Below are positions 53,544-59,166 of a DNA stretch of 59,166 nucleotides, in pieces (the stretch's first letter is position 1; each line of letters opens with the position of its first letter). The DNA is from Pseudomonas fluorescens (GTDB taxonomy: Bacteria; Pseudomonadota; Gammaproteobacteria; Pseudomonadales; Pseudomonadaceae): positions 1 through 59,166 of the forward strand of contig NZ_MRST01000010.1 of the NCBI RefSeq assembly GCF_001902145.1, in the 5' to 3' direction. The position numbers and the translations under genes are program-made. The notes beneath the pieces are model-generated. The model worked only from the letters and a program-made list of their open reading frames with translations. It was not told where the DNA came from and ran no database searches.

Positions 53544-54758
53544 TCACTCCTTGGTCAGATCCACCAAAGGCGTCTGCCGCACCTCAGTCTCCCGCCCACC
53601 CTGAATTTCGCTGACCTGCTTCAAAGCCTTATCAACAGAGGCCCTATCCGCCAACAAGCTGTAGCTGATACGGAACTGCTTATGTTCCTTCGCCCCGATT
53701 GTAGGTACCAGGTTCAGTGGCCGCTGATAACGACGGTTGTACGAAAAACTTGTCCCCGGCTCCAACCCCGTGACATAGCCATGCCCTTGGGTATCAGTGT
53801 TCTTCCACAGGGAAAACACGGGCAGTGTCTGCGTATTGAACCCAACCGAAACCCCCAGGCTACCTGCCTTGTTATGCAGCACGGTCAAGGTATCGCCCTT
53901 GGCATCGGCATACGGCACCACGTTGTAAACCGTTTCGTCATAGTCCTTGGTCGGTGCGCGGTAGGTTTGCCAGTCGGCCAGTTCGCCCTTGGCCTTGTCG
54001 TTGAAGGGCGACACCTGCTTCACCGGCGCAACGAAACGCGCGCCCTGCTCCAGGAACGGGGTGCTGAAGTTACTGTGATACAGCGCCTGGTATTCCTTCG
54101 GATAATCGCCATTGTTGGTCAGCGTGTCGTTGAGGGCGAACACCACACTGCCAGGCTCGGTGACCAGTTCGGTCGCAACAGAGAAATCGACCTTCTTGAA
54201 CGCCTGCTCTTTCAACTCGCCGCGCAGGGTGATGGCGTACGGCGGTTTTTCATCGATATGCAGGGTGACTTTATTCGCAGGAATATTCGCGGCCCGCCCG
54301 TGCAGGGTCAGCAGTTCGCCGTTGTCGATGCCAGGGTGCCCGACCCATTCGTAGCCGCAGCGGGTGACCAGCTCGTTGAAACCTTCCAGCCAACCCAGAC
54401 CACCGCGGCCATTGAGCTCGATGAAGGACGGATTGACCACCTCCTTGACCGGCGAATCCCAACCCATGCGCACATTGCCAACCGACGCCTGCAACACGTT
54501 CATTCCACGGGTCGGTACTACCGAGAGTTTCATCGTGCCGTTGTCGATATCCACGATGCTCACACCCTCCTGCCGACCACCGTGCAGGGTGCGCAAGGTA
54601 ACGCTGAAGGGCTTGTCGGTTTGGATGCCGAGCTGCTGGCTGGTGACCTGCCAGTTCTGGGCGGCTTTGTCCGTGTCGAGCAACACGTAATCCCAGGCCA
54701 GGGCGTGGGATGCGGCAGAGAGTGCGCTGAGGGCAACGAGGAGTTTTAGCGGGGTCAT
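53544..54758 (-). CDS. DUF4432 aldose-1-epimerase-like periplasmic protein
   Basis: A 404-residue exported protein. A signal peptide covers residues 1-21 (LLVALSALSAASHALA). The body belongs to the DUF4432/galactose-mutarotase-like fold: VVPTRGMNVLQASVGNVRMG, FIELNGRGGLGWLEGFNELV and GYVTGLEPGTSFSYNRR. Such proteins bind or epimerise sugars. ATG 54758 is chosen because it gives the signal peptide; the frame upstream to 55061 is not supported. It stands alone. The sugar is unknown. Confidence 0.87.
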   Translation of the reverse strand: MTPLKLLVALSALSAASHALAWDYVLLDTDKAAQNWQVTSQQLGIQTDKPFSVTLRTLHGGRQEGVSIVDIDNGTMKLSVVPTRGMNVLQASVGNVRMGWDSPVKEVVNPSFIELNGRGGLGWLEGFNELVTRCGYEWVGHPGIDNGELLTLHGRAANIPANKVTLHIDEKPPYAITLRGELKEQAFKKVDFSVATELVTEPGSVVFALNDTLTNNGDYPKEYQALYHSNFSTPFLEQGARFVAPVKQVSPFNDKAKGELADWQTYRAPTKDYDETVYNVVPYADAKGDTLTVLHNKAGSLGVSVGFNTQTLPVFSLWKNTDTQGHGYVTGLEPGTSFSYNRRYQRPLNLVPTIGAKEHKQFRISYSLLADRASVDKALKQVSEIQGGRETEVRQTPLVDLTKE

Positions 54759-55086
54759 GGCGGTCGCCTTTATTGGAGTTGTTTGCGCTTTATAAACTCG
54801 ATGAAACGTTTCAGCAAGCTTAAAAGACGCGACAGTGTGGGGAAAGGCCATGAAGAAGGTGGAACAGATAAGGAGGTCAAGGCGATGCGCTTGCGGGCAT
54901 GCTGGAGGGACAACGCGAGTGGGCGGTGTATGAGCTTTGGTCCATCCGTGCCGGTTACAACCTTGCGTTGACTCATTGGCTGCAAACGGCCAAAAGCGGT
55001 CAATCACCCGATGAAGCTTGCCGTGCCCCCCCTTCAATGTTGTATGTAATCCCACGCACATTCAGTGCATAAAATGGTTCGCAGGA
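54759..55086. other. Gene-poor stretch with an unidentified ORF
   Basis: A 328-base gap between the DUF4432 gene and the next gene. It holds the promoter of the minus-strand gene and the ORF at 54899. No repeat or RNA gene is visible. Confidence 0.5.
54899..55072 (+). pseudogene. Possible gene remnant, 57-codon ORF
   Basis: The frame reads MLEGQREWAVYELWSIRAGY..., then NLALTHWLQTAKSGQSPDEA, a sequence with strong helical and aromatic character unlike random translation. It has no clear ribosome site, and in-frame sequence upstream is stopped after six codons. It could be the C-terminal piece of a decayed gene. I do not recognise the parent family. Confidence 0.3.
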
Positions 55087-55542
55087 ATGGACACCAGTTC
55101 CCTCACATTTCAACAGTTGTTTCGTCCGGGAAGCTCCTCAAATGGCTGCACCGTGGCCGAACGATTCTCCATCGATTTTCTGATTAACGGACGTTCGTTG
55201 CTCAATGCTCTCGTCTTAGCTGATGGTGGTCATTCAGATTTCATGGGCTGTTTCGTCAAGGGCTTCCCGGAGCCAAACAGCCTATCTAACTCTCGCCTAC
55301 TTTTACGCGAACACGCTGAAACAGAAAGTGGTCGCATCCTCCTTTACATCTGCCCCGAGTGCGGCGACATAGTGTGTGGCGCCTACTCAGTATATGTTCG
55401 CCAAAACGATGACTGTTTCACGTGGGATTCCTTTGCTTACGAGAACGGCTATGACGAGCCTCAAATCATAGACAGTGTTGGCCCCTTCACATTTGAGAAG
55501 CATGCATATGAGGCAGCTATCAACGATGCGGCGGCTTTCTAA
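55087..55542 (+). CDS. Uncharacterised 151-residue protein with CPECG motif
   Basis: A soluble protein of unknown family. Features: FSIDFLINGRSLLNALVLA at residues 27-45; a Cys-x-x-Cys at ICPECGDIVCGAYSVYV that could hold zinc or be redox-active; and an acidic aromatic C-terminal half (FTWDSFAYENGYDEPQIIDS). The ATG at 55087 has a weak AGGA nearby; a start at 55018 would add 23 unlikely residues. Size, acidity and position next to DUF6678 recall immunity-type small proteins, but no toxin gene is adjacent. Treat as an orphan. Confidence 0.65.
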   Translation: MDTSSLTFQQLFRPGSSSNGCTVAERFSIDFLINGRSLLNALVLADGGHSDFMGCFVKGFPEPNSLSNSRLLLREHAETESGRILLYICPECGDIVCGAYSVYVRQNDDCFTWDSFAYENGYDEPQIIDSVGPFTFEKHAYEAAINDAAAF

Positions 55543-55641
55543 AAGGTAATTCAACAGCCCCATTGAAGACATTCGCAACGGGTACAATCGGCCAGAAGCG
55601 ATCATTCATTCTTGAACACCAAAAAATCGATAGGACTGAAT

Positions 55642-56076
55642 ATGAGCGAACTCCCCAGGGCCGGCGCGGGCCATGATGATGCAACACGAAATAAAATCAA
55701 TGCTGCCGTGGCTGCGAGAAACTTGGCAAGCGCATCGAACAATACCAAGTGGGATGAGCTGATCAATCATTTCCGCGAACTTCAGGGGTGGCGTCCGTCC
55801 TACCGATCCAAGTGCGTCACAGGATATGTCTCGGAGTGGGATGTCGAGTGGTTTTACCATTTACCGTTTCCATTTGCGTCCGTCGAATGGTTCGACATTG
55901 GCTTGTCGGAAGCAGTCCCCTCAAAAGGACGGCTGCTTGCACGTACAACCATTGACCATACAGACGAAATATCGAAGGTGGTTGCACAAATTGGATTCGA
56001 GTTTGACGTGCGCGCCGACGTTCTGAGAGTTTGGGGATACTTCCCAAAATCGTATGAAGACTTTCCGCCTGTATGA
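55642..56076 (+). CDS. DUF6678 family protein
   Basis: A 144-residue protein. The core matches DUF6678 as I know it: NNTKWDELINHFRELQGW, RPSYRSKCVTGYVSEWDVEW, and IEWFDI-like FASVEWFDIGLSEAVPSKG. No catalytic motif is evident. ATG 55642 has AGGA seven bases upstream; the longer frame from 55612 begins with TTG and no ribosome site. The family is scattered in bacteria and is often found among immunity-like accessory genes, so exchange by transfer is likely. Confidence 0.72.
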   Translation: MSELPRAGAGHDDATRNKINAAVAARNLASASNNTKWDELINHFRELQGWRPSYRSKCVTGYVSEWDVEWFYHLPFPFASVEWFDIGLSEAVPSKGRLLARTTIDHTDEISKVVAQIGFEFDVRADVLRVWGYFPKSYEDFPPV

Positions 56077-56214
56077 CAGTCTGAGATCTGCTGTCTCCCC
56101 AGTAATTACAATATCTGACCTGGATGCTAGAAGGCAGCTTTGGGTCGAAATCAGCCTACTGACACAAACAGGCCTCGCAACGTTTCCCTATTCCTCTTAT
56201 CCTGTCTCGGACTC

Positions 56215-56232
56215 GTATTACCGCGGCTGCTG
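56215..56232 (+). other. 18-base sequence identical to the antisense of the 16S rRNA 530 loop
   Basis: GTATTACCGCGGCTGCTG is the exact reverse complement of the universally conserved 16S rRNA 530-loop region (positions about 516-533, as in primer 519R). It lies 27 bases before the start of the basic small protein at 56259. No other rRNA-like sequence flanks it. It may be chance. Confidence 0.5.
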
Positions 56233-56258
56233 ACCCCGGTACCCACGAGGAAACCATC

Positions 56259-56450
56259 ATGGAAAGAACCAGAGCCTGGAGACGCCAGCAAGTCCGTAAA
56301 CGCGGCAAGAACCAGGCAGCACAACCACTTGTGTTCAAGCCAGAAAAAAACTGGAAGCTGCCGTACAGGCGCGCCAAAAAGTTGAAGGGGGCACGCCAGC
56401 TCGGCATATGCTATCCCGTTCGCACCACCCGCCAGTTACTGGACCAATAA
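56259..56450 (+). CDS. Small basic protein linked to the phosphatase-like gene
   Basis: A 63-residue very basic protein (MERTRAWRRQQVRKRGKNQA, then YRRAKKLKGARQLGICYPVR) with about 19 Arg/Lys. GAGGAAACC lies upstream of ATG 56259. Its stop shares one base with the next gene's ATG (TAATG), so the two are translationally coupled. The basic pattern suits nucleic acid or ribosome binding. I have no family name. Being coupled to a phosphatase-like gene seems to be a recurrent arrangement, but I cannot verify that here. Confidence 0.7.
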   Translation: MERTRAWRRQQVRKRGKNQAAQPLVFKPEKNWKLPYRRAKKLKGARQLGICYPVRTTRQLLDQ

Positions 56451-56776
56451 TGACCAACCTTCTGTTCATTTGCAGCCGTAATCAATGGCGCAGTCCTACT
56501 GCGGAAATTCTGTGGCGCCGCCGATCGGGCTTCGAAGCCCGCTCGGCAGGCACCAGCTCAAATGCACGCAGGCCGGTCGGCCCGGCGGATATACGCTGGG
56601 CTGATGTCATATTCGTCATGGAGCGTAAGCACCAGCAGCGGCTCCAGGCGGAGTATTCACGTCTGCTTGAACACAAGCGACTGCACGTCCTGGATATTCC
56701 CGACGACTACCGCTACATGGACTCTGAACTGATCTCCATCCTGGAAGACACCGTGACGCCCTACCTCAAGGGCTAG
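56450..56776 (+). CDS. Low-molecular-weight protein tyrosine phosphatase-like protein
   Basis: A 108-residue protein, shorter than the usual 140-160. The phosphate loop at the N-terminus is FICSRNQWRSPTAE, matching the C-x5-R-S pattern with catalytic Cys8. The general-acid Asp is probably in LDIPDDYRYMD. The middle helices of a typical LMW-PTP are reduced. It could hydrolyse phosphotyrosine or another phosphate ester. ATG 56450 overlaps the preceding stop. No kinase lies nearby. Confidence 0.83.
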   Translation: MTNLLFICSRNQWRSPTAEILWRRRSGFEARSAGTSSNARRPVGPADIRWADVIFVMERKHQQRLQAEYSRLLEHKRLHVLDIPDDYRYMDSELISILEDTVTPYLKG

Positions 56777-56892
56777 CCTTAACGCCCATGGAATTCCACC
56801 CTGAGCATTGCTATAGGCATACTTGCGTGGCGGCGCAGCCGACGACAATGTCACGCAGCTGCTCACTAAAAACAGCCAGGGCGAGGGCGCCG

Positions 56893-56964
56893 ATGATCAA
56901 AGCAATCCAGCACACTGAAGTCGAGGCCCTGTTGAGCATCGCACAAGAGGCCGGCTGGAACTAA
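56893..56964 (+). pseudogene. N-terminal stub of a GNAT acetyltransferase
   Basis: A 23-codon ORF reading MIKAIQHTEVEALLSIAQEA and a few more residues, then stop. This is the typical first helix of a GNAT acetyltransferase (MIRxxxxxDxxxIxxLAxEAG), cut off at its first stop. Nothing resembling the rest of a GNAT follows, so it looks like the left part of a deletion junction. Confidence 0.5.
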
Positions 56965-57062
56965 CCGGCTTATCGGTTTACTGCCGGGATCTAGGGCTGC
57001 GCCCGGCCGAACTTCTGAATGCCCTCTCGATCGAAGTTGCCCGACGATTTGTTCTGAGTGAA

Positions 57063-57284
57063 ATGCCGTATGAGGTTGGCGATGACATAATGAACGGTCT
57101 GTTCACTGCCATTTTCGATGTAGGTATGGAGGAGGCGATGCCGCAGCCAGCATTCAACATCTATCTGGCTTTTGATGAGGGAGAGTATCAGCACTTGGGG
57201 GACTCGGAACACATAGCCCCATCTGAACGATACACACGACCGTATCTGGTGGAGATACTGCGACGGTTGGTCGACACCGCATGA
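57063..57284 (+). CDS. Orphan acidic protein, possibly lacking its true N-terminus
   Basis: The ORF from ATG 57063 encodes 73 residues (MPYEVGDDIMNGLFTAIFDV..., ending VEILRRLVDTA). It has no good ribosome site. The same frame stays open upstream to about 56950 and reads protein-like sequence (LGLRPAELLNALSIEVARRF) without a start codon. The simplest reading is a gene whose 5' end was lost at the junction near 56964. The family is unknown to me; acidic and aromatic content recalls immunity-type proteins. Confidence 0.45.
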   Translation: MPYEVGDDIMNGLFTAIFDVGMEEAMPQPAFNIYLAFDEGEYQHLGDSEHIAPSERYTRPYLVEILRRLVDTA

Positions 57285-57373
57285 CCGCTTGGGTGGAAAA
57301 CGGCCAGTGTCCAACGACAGCCGTCGGCCAAAAGCAGCCGATCGGCGTACTGTATGGGTGCGGAAAATTTCTT

Positions 57374-57389
57374 TGAGGGAAAACCCTCA
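57374..57389. promoter_or_regulatory. Short inverted repeat upstream of the hchA-like gene
   Basis: TGAGGG, AAAA, CCCTCA: a perfect 6-bp pair, 65 bases before the start at 57455. It could be an operator or leader hairpin of the hchA-like gene; the call is weak. Confidence 0.3.
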
Positions 57390-57454
57390 TTGCTGGGCCT
57401 GCGTCACGCTATTAGCATTGATTTCAACAATCGGCCCATTCGTAGGAGAAAACC

Positions 57455-58330
57455 ATGACTACCTTGCAGAGTGACGACAAGCGCCCCACTCCGGATCAGG
57501 CAGAGGACAATGCCTTTTTCCCCTCTCCATACTCGCTAAGCCAATTTACCTCGCCAAAATCTGATTTGAGTGACGCGGATTACCCTAATCCTTACCAAGG
57601 TGGCCGCTGGAAGATATTGCTGATCGGCGCCGACGAGCGCTATTTACTGACCGACAACGGCACCATGTTTTCCACCGGTAATCACCCGGTCGAGACGTTG
57701 CTACCCATGTACCACCTCGACAAAGCCGGTTTCGCGTTCGACGTTGCGACCCTGTCAGGCAATCCGGTGAAGTTTGAGTTCTGGGCCATGCCTTCCGAAG
57801 ATACCGAGGTAAAGAATTTCTACGCCAAATACCGCGAACAGTTCAAAAAACCCTTGAAGCTTTCCGATGTGGTCGAAAAGGCACTGGGCGAGGATTCGGA
57901 TTACATCGGGGTTTTCATACCCGGCGGACACGGCGCGCTGATTGGATTGCCGGAGAGTGCCGACGTGAAAGCGGCTTTGCATTGGGCAATCACCAACGAC
58001 AAATTTGTGATTTCCCTATGTCACGGCCCGGCAGCAATGCTCGCGGCGGGTATTGGAGAGTCGAGGGATTCCTACATTTTCAACGGCTACAAGATTTGCG
58101 CATTTCCAGACAGTCTCGACGCAAAAACGCCCGACATCGGTTATATGCCTGGGCATTTGACCTGGAAATTTGGTGAGCAATTGAAAGCCATGGGAGTTGA
58201 GATCGTCAACCAGGATATTTCAGGTGCAACGCTCCAAGACCGCAAGTTGCTGACCGGCGACAGCCCACTGGCAGGCAATAATCTGGGCAAGTTGGCAGTT
58301 GAAGCATTGTTGAAAGAGGTCGCCTCATAG
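57455..58330 (+). CDS. hchA: HchA-type DJ-1 protein (Hsp31, glyoxalase III)
   Basis: A 291-residue protein of the Hsp31/HchA branch of the DJ-1 family. The nucleophile elbow is VISLCHGPAAMLAAG, the catalytic His region is FIPGGHGALIGLP, and the long N-terminal cap (NPYQGGRWKILLIGADERYL) is typical of HchA. The reported role is glutathione-independent removal of methylglyoxal and holdase activity under acid or heat stress. AGGAG lies upstream of ATG 57455. Its stop shares a base with the GTG of the LuxR gene (TAGTG), so the two are coupled. Confidence 0.9.
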   Translation: MTTLQSDDKRPTPDQAEDNAFFPSPYSLSQFTSPKSDLSDADYPNPYQGGRWKILLIGADERYLLTDNGTMFSTGNHPVETLLPMYHLDKAGFAFDVATLSGNPVKFEFWAMPSEDTEVKNFYAKYREQFKKPLKLSDVVEKALGEDSDYIGVFIPGGHGALIGLPESADVKAALHWAITNDKFVISLCHGPAAMLAAGIGESRDSYIFNGYKICAFPDSLDAKTPDIGYMPGHLTWKFGEQLKAMGVEIVNQDISGATLQDRKLLTGDSPLAGNNLGKLAVEALLKEVAS

Positions 58331-59049
58331 TGAGCGACGGGGCGGCAGAAACAGCGATGCGAGCTGCTCTGGAGATAGAGACGGCGCGCACACTTGAATC
58401 AATCAAGAAAGCCGTCAGGGGTTTTGCCACGCCCTACGGCTATGATCGATTCGTGTTGTTTTCTGCATCGCCGGCAAGTGAAGAAGTGGTTGAGCATATC
58501 TACTGGGTCGAAGGCGATTGGTTCGATAACGGTCGATCGGTGGATGCCGAGACTTATGTTCGACATTGTCCGGTGACTCGCCACCTTCTGAATGCTCGGC
58601 AATCCTTCTTCTGGCAGAAAGAACAGGTCAAGGGAGAAGACCGCTACCGGGTGATTCGTTCTCCAGGTGACCCAGGGATTCAGGGGTTGCAGGTACCAGT
58701 TTTCGGCCCGCAGGGGCTTGAGGGCGCGATGAGCTTGGGGGGTGAGCCGGTGGATGGAAGCGCGCGGGTTCGCTTGGGACTAAGCTTGGTTGCGACGGCC
58801 GCTTTTTTCGCAGCTAGGCGGTTGCTTGAGGCTCCACTGGACGAAGCGTTACAAAGCCTTTCCCCGCGAGAGCGTGAAGTCATGGAATGGACGGCTGCCG
58901 GAAGACGGCAAGCGGATATTGCAGCAACTCTCGGTTTGTCGGAGCGTACGGTTGAAAATCACCTGCGCTCAGCGCGCCGACGTCTGGGCGTGACAACGAC
59001 AGCACAAGCCATCAGGATGGCCATCCGTAACGGCGATATCGATGGTTAA
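58330..59049 (+). CDS. LuxR-type regulator with altered ligand-binding motif
   Basis: A 239-residue regulator. The N-terminal 160 residues resemble the autoinducer-binding domain (YDRFVLFSASPASEEVVEHI, GLQVPVFGPQGLEGAMSLGG). The C-terminal GerE/LuxR helix-turn-helix is clear: LSPREREVMEWTAAGRRQAD, then LSERTVENHLRSARRRLGVT. In acyl-homoserine lactone receptors a strictly conserved Asp precedes Pro-Val or Pro-Thr (YxxxDPV); here the segment reads YVRHCPVTRHLLNARQSFFW, with Cys in that place. That argues against classical lactone binding. GTG 58330 overlaps the HchA stop. No luxI gene is in the window. Confidence 0.87.
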   Translation: MSDGAAETAMRAALEIETARTLESIKKAVRGFATPYGYDRFVLFSASPASEEVVEHIYWVEGDWFDNGRSVDAETYVRHCPVTRHLLNARQSFFWQKEQVKGEDRYRVIRSPGDPGIQGLQVPVFGPQGLEGAMSLGGEPVDGSARVRLGLSLVATAAFFAARRLLEAPLDEALQSLSPREREVMEWTAAGRRQADIAATLGLSERTVENHLRSARRRLGVTTTAQAIRMAIRNGDIDG

Positions 59050-59166
59050 GGACGCGGCGAGATCGAGTGGTGGAACGTTTGGACCTCCGAGTAATTTCTT
59101 CAATGGGCTGATCTGAATGTCGGCTATTGGCCGAAATCCGCCGGTCAGCCCCCTCCTCCCCAAAAG

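Noticed and set aside
54783..54971. 62-codon ORF upstream of the CPECG protein gene
   Set aside because: Arg/Lys-rich with no pattern, overlaps the minus-strand promoter, and competes with a more protein-like frame.

Overview
The window is a stretch of chromosome from a fluorescent pseudomonad, most likely the Pseudomonas fluorescens group. The evidence is the high GC content and GC-rich third codon positions, a PvdQ pyoverdine-maturation acylase behind a PvdS-type iron-starvation promoter, the glgA-treZ-malQ-treY-DUF2934-glgX gene order known from pseudomonads, a Pseudomonas-type trehalose synthase, and six copies of a 100 bp REPIN built on the GAGCGAGCTTGCTCGC core. No rRNA operon, CRISPR array, integrase or transposase is visible. 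There is one tRNA gene (Cys, anticodon GCA).

Layout. (1) 0-1.3 kb: a small heat-shock protein with a sigma-32 promoter and a ROSE-like RNA thermometer, then a glycine-zipper surface protein. (2) 1.4-3.5 kb: TreS, which interconverts maltose and trehalose. (3) 3.6-12.3 kb: a hydroxyproline catabolic block of permease, 4-hydroxyproline 2-epimerase, DapA-like deaminase, semialdehyde dehydrogenase and FAD oxidase, flanked by two different AraC regulators. (4) 12.5-15.4 kb: two small membrane proteins missed by normal length cut-offs, a LysE exporter, and a divergent HxlR/NmrA pair. (5) 15.5-18.4 kb: a small cassette of META/DUF4377 lipoprotein, DJ-1-like protein and a PgeF paralogue, bounded by two near-identical terminator-containing direct repeats, one of them beside tRNA-Cys. 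(6) 18.5-21.7 kb: pvdQ and a divergent minimal Fur-like regulator. (7) 21.8-27.3 kb: an SsuABC-like ABC transporter with an acyl-CoA-dehydrogenase-like flavoprotein, an AhpD-like protein and a divergent AraC regulator. (8) 27.2-32.9 kb: LysR/aldo-keto reductase pair and miscellaneous stress or metabolic genes. (9) 33-44.2 kb: the glycogen/trehalose operon. (10) 44.5-54.8 kb: PIG-L protein, Fur-box TonB receptor, chemoreceptor, LysR/SDR and small genes, LysE, GNAT and a DUF4432 protein. (11) 54.8-57.4 kb: an accessory strip of orphan small genes and gene remnants. (12) 57.4-59.05 kb: an hchA-like gene overlapping a LuxR-type regulator.

How the genes work together. The hydroxyproline block encodes import, L-to-D epimerisation, oxidation, deamination and oxidation to 2-oxoglutarate. 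GlgA, MalQ and GlgX make and trim alpha-glucans, which TreY and TreZ convert to trehalose; TreS links trehalose to maltose. PvdQ and the TonB receptor belong to iron acquisition. The most interesting unexplained material is the repeat-bounded cassette next to tRNA-Cys, the accessory strip at 54.8-57.4 kb, the small membrane proteins at 12.5 and 15.3 kb, and the LuxR protein with a cysteine at the usual ligand-binding aspartate.
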